From: Agrobacterium sp. AGB01
Lineage (GTDB): Bacteria > Pseudomonadota > Alphaproteobacteria > Rhizobiales > Rhizobiaceae
Direction: 5' to 3'
DNA length: 64,000 nt
Assembly: GCF_014851585.1 (NCBI RefSeq)
Contig: NZ_JACVAB010000004.1
Location: forward strand, 248,001 to 312,000
Shown one piece after another: positions 1 through 8,733 of this stretch. A program made the position numbers and the translations under genes. A model generated the notes under the pieces. That model did no database searches. It saw nothing but the letters and a program-made list of their open reading frames with translations, and was not told the origin of the DNA. How positions within the stretch are numbered: the first letter of the stretch is position 1; every line of letters begins with the position of its first letter.

Positions 1-574
1 TGTCGCGACTTTCGATGGCTTCTGGACAGGCAATGGCGTGCTTGCAACCGCCTATGCCAATGGCGGAAGCATCGATGACATTGAACCTGCGCTGAAGATT
101 TACGAAGAAGCCGCCAAGTCCGGCCACATCCATTCGCTCTTCAACTCCAACGCCCAGATCCAGCAGCTTCTGGCAAGTGGCGAAGTCTGGATTGCACCGC
201 ACTTCCGCGGTATTGTCCTGCCTTGGATCGAGGAAGGCGCACCATTCGGTTATGCGATCCCGGAAGAAGGGCAGATCCTGTTCCCTGAAGGTTTCCAACT
301 GTTGAACGGCAGCACAGATGATCAGCTGCGCGTTGGCCGCAACCTGATCAATGAGAGCCTGACGCGCGAGAACATCATCGACTATGCGGTCACTGCCTCA
401 GTTGTACCTGTGCTGAAAGACAATAGCGGCCTGCCGGAAGAACTTGCCAATGATCCGGCCGTCTCCAGCGAGCAACTCGCCAAGGCCCTGAGATTGGATT
501 ATGCGAAGATAGCCGCAAACCATGCGGGCTGGCTCGACCAGTGGAACCGCCGCGTGAAAGCGAACCTGTCGTGA
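1..574 (+). CDS. ABC transporter substrate-binding protein, polyamine (PotD) type, 5'-truncated by window
   Basis: The reading frame is open from base 2, so the gene starts upstream of the window and only about the last 190 residues are visible. The visible part is a periplasmic-binding-protein C-lobe: a stretch on making the site empty or occupied, then the segment WIAPHFRGIVLPWIEEG and a conserved helix ending in a Trp/Arg-rich tail. Assignment to the spermidine/putrescine (SBP_bac_8) family rests mainly on its neighbours, a PotA-like ATPase and two PotB/PotC-like permeases that follow with overlapping codons. Such proteins capture the solute in the periplasm and deliver it to the permease. 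The substrate could be a polyamine, an opine or another cationic compound; sequence alone does not decide. Confidence 0.8.
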   Translation, partial: VATFDGFWTGNGVLATAYANGGSIDDIEPALKIYEEAAKSGHIHSLFNSNAQIQQLLASGEVWIAPHFRGIVLPWIEEGAPFGYAIPEEGQILFPEGFQLLNGSTDDQLRVGRNLINESLTRENIIDYAVTASVVPVLKDNSGLPEELANDPAVSSEQLAKALRLDYAKIAANHAGWLDQWNRRVKANLS

Positions 575-1665
575 CGGCAGGAGCCATCGACATACGCCTG
601 AGCAATGTCGGCAAGAAGTTTGGCGACCAGACCGTCGTTGAACCTTTGAACCTCGATATCCGGCAGGGAGAGTTTTTCTCCCTGCTGGGCCCATCGGGAT
701 GCGGCAAGACCACGACACTTCGCATGATCGCGGGTCTGGAAGCACCGACAGAAGGTGAAATCACCATTCGCGGCAAGTCGGTCATCGGTGTTCCCGTGGA
801 GCGCCGGCCGACCAATATGGTGTTCCAGAAGCTTGCCCTTTTTCCCCATTTGAGTGTTTTTGATAACATCGCCTTCGGGCTGAAGCTCAAACGCACTTCA
901 AAACATGAAATACGCAACCGCGTCTCTGTCATTCTGGAAACCGTGAAGCTTGAGGGATATGGACAGCGCGCCATTTCCCAATTGTCAGGTGGCCAGCAAC
1001 AGCGTGTGGCTATCGCCCGTGCGCTGGTCAATGATCCTGCGGTGTTGCTGCTTGATGAACCTTTGGGCGCTCTGGACCTGCAGCTGCAATTGCACATGCA
1101 GCAGGAACTGGTTCGCATTCAACGCGCGTCCGGCACCACCTTTGTGTACGTCACTCACAATCAACAGGAAGGACTTGCGATGTCTGACCGCGTCGCTGTG
1201 ATGAATGCCGGACGTTTTGAACAGGTTGATACACCACTGGCGCTTTTTCACCGCCCTGCCTCAGAATTTGTTGCCCGCTTCATGGGGCAAACCAATGTTA
1301 TGAGCGGCGAAGTGACAGCCAAAAACGGCAATGAAACACACGTTTCAGCGCAAGGGCTGAGTTTCGTCCTGATCGGCCAGGAAACACTGGCCGTCGGTGA
1401 CAAGGTACTGCTTTCCATTCGCCCTGAACGGCTAAATCTGACCACACAACAAGACGCCAAACTCAGCCTTCCACTGTTGCGCACTTTGTTTCAGGGAACG
1501 ACGGTTCTCTACACATTCGGCCTGCCCGGTGGCGACGAGCTGAACGTTTCGGCACTTGCCCCTTCAGATGCACTGCCCGAAGCCGGTCAACGGGTTGGTC
1601 TGCGCTGGGAAAATGACGCCGCAATCTTGCTCAATCGCTCGCCGGCAGAGACATCATCGAAATGA
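571..1665 (+). CDS. ABC transporter ATP-binding protein, PotA-like
   Basis: Energising subunit of the polyamine-type importer. From the GTG at 571 the protein is 364 residues: Walker A GPSGCGKT near residue 40, Q-loop FQK near 85, signature LSGGQQQR near 138, Walker B LLLDEP near 160, H-loop THN, then a C-terminal TOBE-like regulatory domain (about 240-355). The 571 start overlaps the preceding stop as GTGA, matching the coupled style of this operon. A longer frame from GTG 541 is open but would overlap the binding-protein gene by 34 bases. It is followed by an ATGA overlap with the first permease. Confidence 0.9.
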   Translation: MTAGAIDIRLSNVGKKFGDQTVVEPLNLDIRQGEFFSLLGPSGCGKTTTLRMIAGLEAPTEGEITIRGKSVIGVPVERRPTNMVFQKLALFPHLSVFDNIAFGLKLKRTSKHEIRNRVSVILETVKLEGYGQRAISQLSGGQQQRVAIARALVNDPAVLLLDEPLGALDLQLQLHMQQELVRIQRASGTTFVYVTHNQQEGLAMSDRVAVMNAGRFEQVDTPLALFHRPASEFVARFMGQTNVMSGEVTAKNGNETHVSAQGLSFVLIGQETLAVGDKVLLSIRPERLNLTTQQDAKLSLPLLRTLFQGTTVLYTFGLPGGDELNVSALAPSDALPEAGQRVGLRWENDAAILLNRSPAETSSK

Positions 1666-2498
1666 CCCTTCGAGAGCGCTCACCCTGGCTGCTGCTGATC
1701 TCACCGGTCGTTGTGCTGGTGGCACTGCCGTTTATCGCCAGTCTGGCGTTGGTCATCGGCTTCGGATTCTCCGGCAGGCAAGCTATCGGGCTGGAAGTCT
1801 GGGCACGGTTCATCACCGACCCGTTTTCGTGGAAGGTCATCTGGACCACGCTGTGGTTGGCAGCCCGTGTGACATTTTTCTGCCTTCTCATCGGTTATCC
1901 GGTTGCCTTTGCACTCAACAACCTGAAATCACCTCTCACCCGCGGCATTGCCTTCACCGTTCTTTTCACACCTCTGTTGATGAGTGTGATTGTGCGGGCC
2001 TATGGCTGGATCGTTCTGCTCTCCAGCCAAGGGCTGGTGAACTCCGTACTTGGTATTGCTGGCCTCGGCCCGTTTCGGCTGATGCTGAATGATTTTGGCG
2101 CGCTGATTGCCATGGTGCATGTGATGTTGCCATTTGCGGTTCTGCCGCTGTTAAGCTCCATCAACCAGTTGCCACCCAGTGGCATCGAAGCTGCGAGAGA
2201 TCTGGGGGCGAACCCCGTGCAGGTATTGCTGCGTGTCATCTTCCCATTGACGCTGCCCGGCATTCTCTCGGCAATCGAGATCGTATTTGCGCTCGCCGCC
2301 TCTGCCTTCGTCACACCTTCCATTTTGGGCGGTGGACGTGTGCTGACCCTGCCGCGGCTGATCTATGACAATATCGGCAGTCTCGACTGGGCACTGGCCG
2401 CGGTTCAAAGTCTCACGCTGCTTGGTATCACCGTTCTTGTTCTTTTCGGCCTTCGTCGCCTCGGACGGTTGTTCCGTTATGAAGGAGCGACCCGTTGA
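1662..2498 (+). CDS. ABC transporter permease, PotB-like
   Basis: 278-residue inner-membrane permease with about six hydrophobic segments and the BPD_transp_1 EAA loop, here EAARDLGANPVQVLLRVIFP. That loop contacts the ATPase. The start ATG overlaps the ATPase stop (ATGA) and its own stop overlaps the next gene (TTGA), so the four genes form one translationally coupled unit. It is the first of the two permeases expected in a spermidine/putrescine-type system. Confidence 0.9.
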   Translation: MTLRERSPWLLLISPVVVLVALPFIASLALVIGFGFSGRQAIGLEVWARFITDPFSWKVIWTTLWLAARVTFFCLLIGYPVAFALNNLKSPLTRGIAFTVLFTPLLMSVIVRAYGWIVLLSSQGLVNSVLGIAGLGPFRLMLNDFGALIAMVHVMLPFAVLPLLSSINQLPPSGIEAARDLGANPVQVLLRVIFPLTLPGILSAIEIVFALAASAFVTPSILGGGRVLTLPRLIYDNIGSLDWALAAVQSLTLLGITVLVLFGLRRLGRLFRYEGATR

Positions 2499-3295
2499 AA
2501 CGCACCATTCTCAATATCATTCTCGGCGCAACGCTGGTCTTCATGGCCGCGCCTATTATTGTCGTGATCATCAATGCATTTAATGTCAGCGCCTATAATG
2601 CCTGGCCGCCACCCGGCCTGACTTCGGCGTGGTTTCAAAAGGCGCTTGCCAATCAGGGCTTTATTACCGGCCTGTGGCGTTCTCTGGCGGTTGCGATACT
2701 CGCAACCCTCGTCATCGTCATGATCGGCATACCCGCCGCCTACGCCATTTCGCGGTTCCGTTTCCGGGGGCGCAAAGTCCTTCGCTCCGTGCTGCTTGCG
2801 CCGCTCGTCGTACCACGCGTGGTGTTAGGGTTTGGTCTGTTTATCCTGTTTGTCACAACACGCTCCCAGCTGTTTGGCACCCTGCCGGGCATTGCGCTTG
2901 CGCATGTCATTCTGGTCGTTCCATTTGTGGTGATCATTTTTCTCGCCGCTCTTGAAGATGTCGATCCCAAACTGGAAGAAGCGGCCCGCGATCTGGGCGC
3001 CGGACCGGTTCGTGCGTTCTTTCTGGTGACCCTGCCGCAAATGCGCGTGGCGTTGCTGTCCGCATCGTTCTTCTGCTTCATCACATCCTTTGACGAGGTG
3101 GAAACAACGCTATTTGTGGTTCAGCCCGCAGTTAAGACACTTCCCGTTGCGCTCTATCATTACCTTGAATTCCAGCAGGACCCGACAATCGCTGCTGTCT
3201 CCAGCCTGATGATTGCCGTCACATTTGTGTTCATCCTGCTCGGCCTGTTCCTGACGAACGGGCAATTCTGGAAAAAGATCTTCGGCAACTCATAA
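2495..3295 (+). CDS. ABC transporter permease, PotC-like
   Basis: 266-residue inner-membrane permease, second channel half of the polyamine-type importer. It has an N-terminal hydrophobic helix, five further membrane segments and an EAA loop (EEAARDLGAGPVRAFFLVTLP). The start is a TTG overlapping the previous stop (TTGA) and preceded by a strong GGAG at 2484-2487, which supports the unusual start codon. It is the last gene of the operon; a strong terminator follows. Confidence 0.9.
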   Translation: MKRTILNIILGATLVFMAAPIIVVIINAFNVSAYNAWPPPGLTSAWFQKALANQGFITGLWRSLAVAILATLVIVMIGIPAAYAISRFRFRGRKVLRSVLLAPLVVPRVVLGFGLFILFVTTRSQLFGTLPGIALAHVILVVPFVVIIFLAALEDVDPKLEEAARDLGAGPVRAFFLVTLPQMRVALLSASFFCFITSFDEVETTLFVVQPAVKTLPVALYHYLEFQQDPTIAAVSSLMIAVTFVFILLGLFLTNGQFWKKIFGNS

Positions 3296-3316
3296 GCCGC
3301 TTTCCCATGAGAACGG

Positions 3317-3357
3317 ACAGAGCTGCCGATCGTCCAGCCGTCGGCAGGTCTGTTTTT
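3317..3357 (+). terminator. Rho-independent terminator after the polyamine-type ABC operon
   Basis: Inverted repeat 3317-3329 / 3341-3353 (13 bp, one mismatch, 11-base loop) followed by TTTTT. It lies between the permease stop at 3295 and the convergent aldehyde dehydrogenase stop at 3365. Confidence 0.8.
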
Positions 3358-3364
3358 GGGGTGA

Positions 3365-4789
3365 TTACCAGGTTGGAACCAGAATGGCGCGCGGCTCCAA
3401 AAACTCATCCAGACCATAAGCGCCAATTTCGCGACCAATGCCCGATTGCTTGAAGCCGCCGAACGGCGCGTGAGGATCATGCGGTGCACCGTTGATGATG
3501 ACCCGGCCGGCGATCAACCGGTCAGCAACAGCCAGCGCGCGGGTTGTGTCGGCAGAAAGCACATAGGCCTGCAAGCCATAATCGGAATCATTGGCGATCT
3601 CGATTGCTTCGTCGTCATCGCAGTAAGTGATGACGCTCAGAACAGGCCCGAATATCTCTTCGCGGGCGATCCTCATGTCGTTCGTCACATCGGTAAAGAT
3701 TGTCGGGCGAACAAACCACCCTCTACTGATCCCGTCCGGGCGTCCCTCGCCACCGGTCAAAACAGTCGCACCTTCCTGCTTGCCGAGTTCGATATAGGAT
3801 TGGATACGCTGCCATTGCCGTTCATTGACAAGCGGCCCGATCCTGACATCCGGATCACCGGGATTGCCAACCTTCAGCTTCTCGGCCTCGCTTTTCAATC
3901 GCGCCAGTATCTCGTCACAACGCGAAAGCGGGATCAATATTCTGGTTCCGGCAACGCAGGCCTGGCCGCTATTGGCAAAGCCGCTCATCAGGGCAACCGG
4001 TATCGCTCTATCCAGATCGGCATCGTCAAGCACGATTGTCGGCCCCTTGCCGCCTAGCTCCAGAACAACCCGTTTCATCGTCTCAATGGCCGCACGCTGG
4101 ATGATTTTTGCAGCAGCAGTAGAACCGGTAAAGCTGACAGAAGCGACATCAGGATGTGTGGTCAGTTCTGCTCCTACAACCGGGCCAAGGCCGTTTACAA
4201 CATTCAGCACACCAGCCGGCAGATCTGCGGCATGCAGGCATTCCAGCAATATCTGGGTCTGGATAGCGCTCTGTTCGGCAGGTTTGATCACGACGGTGGA
4301 ACCTGAACCAATGGCGTGGGCCAGCTTCGTGGCAATGAAACCAAAGTTGCTGTTCCATGGGGTTATGGCTGCCATGACACCCAGTGGCAGCATTTTAACG
4401 GCGCTGGAACCGGCCTGCCTGTCAAAGGTATAGTTCTCGACAGTTTCGGCCATAACATCGAAGATTGATGCGGTGTTCTGCACGGAAAAGCCGGTGAAGT
4501 AGGCAGGTGCACCATATTCATCGGTCATGGCCGCGGTCAGGTCGTCCGTCCGGGCCCGAACCGCCGCACTCAAACGATGCAACATGGCAATACGATCTGC
4601 TTTGCTCGTGCGTGACATCGCTGGGAAAGCCCGCTTGGCGGCAGCGATAGCGGCACGCGTGTCATCTGCATTGCCAAGCCTCACTGTTCCGATTTTTTCC
4701 TCGGTGGCTGGGTTGAATAGCTGCAATATGTCAGTGCCTTCAGGCGTAATGAATTGACCGTTGATGTAAATCTTGTCGATGTCTCGCAC
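3365..4789 (-). CDS. NAD(P)-dependent aldehyde dehydrogenase
   Basis: Oxidises an aldehyde to the carboxylic acid. The chosen GTG start at 4789 gives 474 residues, the usual length for the family, and sits 7 bases behind an AAGGAGG; an in-frame ATG at 4834 lacks such a site. Catalytic features are visible: FTGS cofactor turn, general-base Glu in VLELGGKGP, nucleophile Cys in SGQACVAG, and EEIFGPV near the C-terminus. It is divergent from a LysR gene that probably controls it. The neighbouring polyamine-type transporter suggests an aminoaldehyde substrate, but the two units are convergent, so this link is inference only. Confidence 0.93.
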   Translation of the reverse strand: MRDIDKIYINGQFITPEGTDILQLFNPATEEKIGTVRLGNADDTRAAIAAAKRAFPAMSRTSKADRIAMLHRLSAAVRARTDDLTAAMTDEYGAPAYFTGFSVQNTASIFDVMAETVENYTFDRQAGSSAVKMLPLGVMAAITPWNSNFGFIATKLAHAIGSGSTVVIKPAEQSAIQTQILLECLHAADLPAGVLNVVNGLGPVVGAELTTHPDVASVSFTGSTAAAKIIQRAAIETMKRVVLELGGKGPTIVLDDADLDRAIPVALMSGFANSGQACVAGTRILIPLSRCDEILARLKSEAEKLKVGNPGDPDVRIGPLVNERQWQRIQSYIELGKQEGATVLTGGEGRPDGISRGWFVRPTIFTDVTNDMRIAREEIFGPVLSVITYCDDDEAIEIANDSDYGLQAYVLSADTTRALAVADRLIAGRVIINGAPHDPHAPFGGFKQSGIGREIGAYGLDEFLEPRAILVPTW

Positions 4790-4837
4790 GTCTTGGCCTC
4801 CTTGGCTGTTGACAGAAATATGCGTCGAGGTCATCGA

Positions 4838-4859
4838 TCTTATTAGATACACAATAAGA
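4838..4859. promoter_or_regulatory. Candidate LysR operator between aldehyde dehydrogenase and LysR genes
   Basis: Perfect inverted repeat TCTTATT-N8-AATAAGA (4838-4844 / 4853-4859) containing a T-N11-A core. It lies in the 96-base divergent gap, 26 bases upstream of the LysR ATG and about 50 upstream of the dehydrogenase start. Position and symmetry fit autoregulation plus activation; binding is inferred. Confidence 0.5.
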
Positions 4860-4885
4860 CACGGGCTGATGAGGAACATTGCGCA

Positions 4886-5824
4886 ATGACCAAAACAAGT
4901 CTCGCCGAACTTGAAGCCGTTGCTGTCGTTGCCCGGAGGGGCGGTTTTCGGGCAGCGGCGCGGGAACTTGGCGTATCCTCGTCAGGCCTTAGTCACGCAG
5001 TTGCGGGTCTTGAAGAGCGTATGGGCGTTCGCCTGTTCAACCGCACCACCCGCAGCGTGGTGCTGACCGCAGCCGGCGAGCAGTTCATCGAGACAATTGC
5101 CCCGGCATTAGCTGCAATTGAAGGTGCGCTTGAAAATGCCGGAGAGCATGTGGCAGAACCGTCAGGTTTGTTGCGGCTGAACATGGCACTGGGTGCCGCG
5201 CGGTTCATTCTCCAGCCTCTGGTGCTCGAATATCTAAGACGGTTTCAGCGCATGCATGTTGAAATTGTCACGGATTCTGAACTGGTGGATGTCATCGCCA
5301 ACGGATGTGACGCCGGCATCCGGTTGGAAGATCGCGTGCCACCAGATATGATCGCGGTGCCCATCATTCCTGACATGCGCGAGGTCGTCGTCGCTTCGCC
5401 GGATTATTTCAAACAGCGCAGCATACCTCTTCATCCCAAGGACCTGCTGACGCACGAATGCATTCGCGCGCGCATGGCAAGCGGTCGCATTTATCGCTGG
5501 GAATTTTCCAAGGAGAATGAGCGCCATGCGCTTGATGTACCTGGACGCATGGTGCTGGATGAAAGTGGCTTGATGCTTGACGCCGCGCTCAGCGGTGCAG
5601 GTATAGCCTATCTGTCGGAACGCGCGATCTCACCGCATTTGGACAGCGGCGATCTGCAGATCGTTCTCAGCGATTGGACACCGCCCACGCCCGCTCTCTG
5701 CCTTTATTACCCGGGCCGTCGGCACGTTCCACAAAAGATGCGGGCATTTATCGACCTTGCACGTGAATACTCGCGCAAAGGCAGCCTCACGACATCGGTC
5801 TCTCTCTCGGGCGCGAATAAATGA
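4886..5824 (+). CDS. LysR-family transcriptional regulator
   Basis: 312 residues. The N-terminal winged helix-turn-helix (about 1-62) carries the typical AAARELGVSSSGLSHAVAGLEE recognition region followed by GVRLFNRTTRSV, and the C-terminal part is a LysR substrate-binding domain. The sequence is close to the family sometimes annotated as PecT/YafC-like regulators. It is divergent from the aldehyde dehydrogenase, and the shared gap has an inverted repeat, so it most likely responds to an aldehyde substrate or precursor and regulates that gene. A terminator hairpin begins at its last base. Confidence 0.92.
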   Translation: MTKTSLAELEAVAVVARRGGFRAAARELGVSSSGLSHAVAGLEERMGVRLFNRTTRSVVLTAAGEQFIETIAPALAAIEGALENAGEHVAEPSGLLRLNMALGAARFILQPLVLEYLRRFQRMHVEIVTDSELVDVIANGCDAGIRLEDRVPPDMIAVPIIPDMREVVVASPDYFKQRSIPLHPKDLLTHECIRARMASGRIYRWEFSKENERHALDVPGRMVLDESGLMLDAALSGAGIAYLSERAISPHLDSGDLQIVLSDWTPPTPALCLYYPGRRHVPQKMRAFIDLAREYSRKGSLTTSVSLSGANK

Positions 5825-5862
5825 AGCGTCTCCTGCCACCGGCAAGAGACGCTTTCTTTCTT
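5824..5862 (+). terminator. Rho-independent terminator after LysR gene
   Basis: Perfect 9-bp stem AAGCGTCTC (5824-5832) / GAGACGCTT (5846-5854), with a second small TGCC/GGCA pairing inside the loop, followed by a T-rich tail. The stem starts at the last base of the LysR stop codon. Confidence 0.8.
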
Positions 5863-5866
5863 GTGT

Positions 5867-5989
5867 TCAATAGGCCATGGCAAGGCTGAACAGACCTGCA
5901 AGCGCTGAAGGCTCTGTCGAGGCAATGTCATAGATGCACGGTGCGGCAAACACCGACGCCACAACAGTCAGAATGACCATCTTTCGCAT
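5867..5989 (-). CDS. Small predicted membrane or secreted peptide, 40 residues
   Basis: ATG at 5989, TGA at 5867, encoding 40 residues. It has a strong GGGAGGG ribosome-binding site 4-5 bases ahead of the ATG. The N-terminus (MRKMVILTVVASVFAAP) looks like a signal peptide or single membrane helix; the remainder is short, neutral and rich in Ala, Ser and Leu, with one Cys. It starts 12 bases downstream of the ohr stop, so it could be the last gene of an ohr transcript. I do not recognise the family; it might be a chance frame, though the ribosome-binding site argues against that. Confidence 0.45.
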   Translation of the reverse strand: MRKMVILTVVASVFAAPCIYDIASTEPSALAGLFSLAMAY

Positions 5990-6001
5990 GTCGCCCTCCC
6001 T

Positions 6002-6418
6002 TCAAATCAGCTTCAGCTCTACGTTGATATTGCCGCGTGTTGCCTTGGAATAGGGGCAATTCTGATGCGCCTCCTCAACGAGCGCCCGCGCCAGTTCAAC
6101 CTCCAGGCCGGGCAGGCTGATATTGAGACGTGCCTGCAGAAAATAGGCGTCACCGGTCATCCCGAGATCAACCTCGGCATCGACAGCCGTTCCCTCGGGA
6201 AGGCGCAACTTGCGCTTGGCCGCTGCCAGCCCCATTGCTCCGATAAAGCAGGCCGACCAGCCAGCTGCGAACAGTTGCTCCGGGTTGGTGCCGGGTTTTG
6301 AGGTTCCTGGCGGCGACAGCTTCACATCAAGCTGTGCATCATCGCTACGGGAAAATCCATCGCGACCACCTGTGGTATGGGTCTTGCCGGTATAGAGAAC
6401 CTTTTCAATCTGGGTCAT
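6002..6418 (-). CDS. ohr: Organic hydroperoxide resistance protein, Ohr (OsmC family)
   Basis: 138-residue thiol peroxidase that reduces organic hydroperoxides in the cytoplasm. Both reactive cysteines are present: Cys57 in the SACFIGA helix and Cys121 in the QNCPYSKATRGN motif. The active-site Arg of GGRDG (residue 19) and the NPEQLFAAGWSACF block separate it from plain OsmC. A good AAGGAG lies upstream of the ATG at 6418. The usual MarR-type repressor gene ohrR is not adjacent; the next genes upstream are a two-component pair on the same strand, so control may differ from the textbook ohrR-ohr pair. Confidence 0.95.
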   Translation of the reverse strand: MTQIEKVLYTGKTHTTGGRDGFSRSDDAQLDVKLSPPGTSKPGTNPEQLFAAGWSACFIGAMGLAAAKRKLRLPEGTAVDAEVDLGMTGDAYFLQARLNISLPGLEVELARALVEEAHQNCPYSKATRGNINVELKLI

Positions 6419-6571
6419 GGAAACACTCCTTTGTTGCTGACAAGGCGTGTTTTGACGGATCGACGTATCTTGCGTGTTTCAGAAAACAATTGAAATGTAA
6501 GCTATTGTAGGGCCGGGAGCGCGAGATACTTTTACGTACAATTCCAAGGTTTTATTCAATGATCGGAGCGC

Positions 6572-7915
6572 TCAGTCGAGCGTGAGTTCCGCAACCAATC
6601 CGCCACCATCACGATTGTACAAACGCACCGAACCACCAATTGCCGCTGAAAGCTGCTGGGCGATCGCCAGACCAAGCCCCGTCCCGCCAGTCTCGCGATT
6701 GCGGGATTGCTCCAATCGGAAGAACGGCTGCATGGCAGCCTCCAGCATATTCTCGGGAATACCCGGGCCACGATCGAGAACGCTGATAACCGTTTGCCCC
6801 TGATCGCCCTCCGTCACGCAGATTTCGGCAGCCCCGGAAAACTTGATCGCATTGTCGATGAAATTTGTGAGTATCCGCCGCAACGCATGCGGTTTGGTCG
6901 CCACCGTACCTTTGACAAGATCGATGACGCGGACTGCCTTGCCGGTGTCCTGATAATCGTAGGCGATGCTGTCGATGAACGAAGAAAGATCGATGCGCGA
7001 CAGCTTTTCAGCATTGCCATGCGAACTGCGTGCATAGGCAATACCGTCCTGCACCAGTCGTTCGATTTCACTGAGATCACCGACCAGCTTGTCTTTTTCA
7101 GGCGTATCGTCCGCCATTTCGGCCCGCAGGCGCATCCGGGTAATCGGTGTTTGCAGGTCGTGCGAAATCGCTGCCAGAATTTGCACGCGTTCTTCCAGAT
7201 GGTGGGCAATCCGATCCCGCATGGCGTTAAAGGCACGCCCTGCCCGTGCGACTTCAGCAGGGCCTGTCTCGCTCATCGGCGCGCCTTCTTTGCCGGGATC
7301 CACCGCATCGGCAGCGGCCGCGAGATCCGCAAGCGGACGGATCGCCTGACGCACAGCTAACCACGTGCACAGTATCAGCAATGCCATCTGGATGGCGAAC
7401 ACATAAGGAAGCCAGCTGGCTATCGGCATGACACCGCGCGGCGTGACATCGATCGTCAGCTGGGAGCCATCAGACAGGACGACATGCCCCTGCAGCCGTT
7501 TGTCATCACCTGGAATTGCCTCAACCTTAAGCGGAAACCGGTGGCCGGCCGCCTCTTCGATCCGCTCGGCGATTTCAGCAGCACGGCCTGACATGTCTGG
7601 TATGCCGGCAAGACCCGGCCCCAGCACGAGACGGTAGTTTCCGCGGCTGAGCCGGTCAATCCATTGTGGTCTCTCATCCTCTGGTAAGCGGTCTATAACG
7701 GCGATAGACGTCGCCAGATCGCTTTCCAGCGTGCCGAGCATCACCGCCTTGGCCGACATGTAGCGTTCTATGAAGAGAATGCTGAAAGAAAGACTGTAGG
7801 CGATCGCCAGACCGGCAAACAGAATGATGAAAAGCCGTGATCGCAACGTGCCGGGCCACCAGCCTTGGCGGTCAGCCTCGTTTTTTGCAGCATCGATTTT
7901 GCCAGTGCTGGTCAT
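6572..7915 (-). CDS. Sensor histidine kinase
   Basis: 447-residue membrane kinase. It has two membrane helices (about 28-49 and 171-190) bracketing a periplasmic sensor region of about 120 residues, a HAMP linker after RPLADLA, phospho-acceptor His252 in the H-box SHDLQTPITR, an N-box NFIDNAIKFS near 351-360, a G1 box DRGPGIPE near 381 and a G2 box GTGLGLAI near 411. All catalytic motifs are intact. The start overlaps the response-regulator stop (ATGA), so the pair is co-translated. The signal sensed is unknown; the neighbouring ohr, hydrolase and thiol-redox genes suggest envelope or organic/oxidative stress. Confidence 0.95.
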   Translation of the reverse strand: MTSTGKIDAAKNEADRQGWWPGTLRSRLFIILFAGLAIAYSLSFSILFIERYMSAKAVMLGTLESDLATSIAVIDRLPEDERPQWIDRLSRGNYRLVLGPGLAGIPDMSGRAAEIAERIEEAAGHRFPLKVEAIPGDDKRLQGHVVLSDGSQLTIDVTPRGVMPIASWLPYVFAIQMALLILCTWLAVRQAIRPLADLAAAADAVDPGKEGAPMSETGPAEVARAGRAFNAMRDRIAHHLEERVQILAAISHDLQTPITRMRLRAEMADDTPEKDKLVGDLSEIERLVQDGIAYARSSHGNAEKLSRIDLSSFIDSIAYDYQDTGKAVRVIDLVKGTVATKPHALRRILTNFIDNAIKFSGAAEICVTEGDQGQTVISVLDRGPGIPENMLEAAMQPFFRLEQSRNRETGGTGLGLAIAQQLSAAIGGSVRLYNRDGGGLVAELTLD

Positions 7916-8652
7916 GTCCTGGCTTCCGAAATCTCGACCGGGACGGAAAAGACATAGCCTTCCGCCCGGACGGTTTTAATATAGGTTGGCTCGCGCGCAT
8001 CATCACCCAATCTCTGCCGCAACCGGCTAACGAGAAGATCGATCGAACGGTCGAACAGTTCGGCATCGCGACCTTGTGTCAGGTTCAGCAGCTGATCACG
8101 ATTGAGCACCCGCTGCGGGTGATCGATAAATACCCTCAGCAAACGGTATTCCGCACCGCTGAGCGCAATTTCCGTTCCATCTCCGTCAAGCAAATGGCGG
8201 CCGACCGTATCCAGACGCCAGTTACCAAAGGTCAACAGACGCCCTGCTTCGCTGATTTGCAGATTTGGCGGCAACATTCGTGTCCGGCGCAAAACCGCTT
8301 TGATGCGGGCAAGAAGTTCACGCGCAGCAAACGGTTTGGGCAGATAGTCATCTGCCCCCATTTCCAACCCGATGATCCGGTCCATCTCGTCATCGCGCGC
8401 AGTCAGCATCAGTACCGGTGTCGCCTTGTGTTTTCCAGCCCGCAGTTCCCGACACAGAACAAGCCCGTCATCGCCCGGCATCATGACATCGAGCACGATC
8501 AGATCGACGGTGTTGTTGTCGAGAAATGTCCGCATCTGCCGCCCATCAGCGGCCACCGTTGTGCGCAATCCGTTCTTTATCAGATAGCTCGAAACCAGTT
8601 CGCGGATGTCACGGTCGTCATCGACGACTAGAATGTGGTCTATGTGTTCCAT
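7912..8652 (-). CDS. OmpR-family response regulator
   Basis: 246 residues from ATG 8652; a TTG at 8664 would add four residues. The receiver domain (about 5-118) has acidic residues Asp11/Asp12, phospho-acceptor Asp55 in LDVMMPG, Thr84 and Lys106. The C-terminal winged-helix DNA-binding domain (about 145-240) has the LSGAEYRLLRVF and SRLRQRLG blocks. It is the cognate partner of the kinase encoded immediately downstream. Regulators of this class bind tandem direct repeats; such a repeat (GATACAATTC GATACATTTC) is present at 9902-9921 in the next divergent promoter region. Confidence 0.95.
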   Translation of the reverse strand: MEHIDHILVVDDDRDIRELVSSYLIKNGLRTTVAADGRQMRTFLDNNTVDLIVLDVMMPGDDGLVLCRELRAGKHKATPVLMLTARDDEMDRIIGLEMGADDYLPKPFAARELLARIKAVLRRTRMLPPNLQISEAGRLLTFGNWRLDTVGRHLLDGDGTEIALSGAEYRLLRVFIDHPQRVLNRDQLLNLTQGRDAELFDRSIDLLVSRLRQRLGDDAREPTYIKTVRAEGYVFSVPVEISEART

Positions 8653-8733
8653 GAATGTCTTCAACGCCTTGGGGCTGGCACGCGGTGCGATACCGCATGC
8701 GTAATCTACTCTGACAAGAAAAGATATTGGCTC

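Noticed and set aside
3365..4879. Longer aldehyde dehydrogenase beginning at 4879 or 4834
   Set aside because: The extension overlaps the LysR operator region, has no ribosome-binding site and exceeds the family length; GTG 4789 has AAGGAGG.
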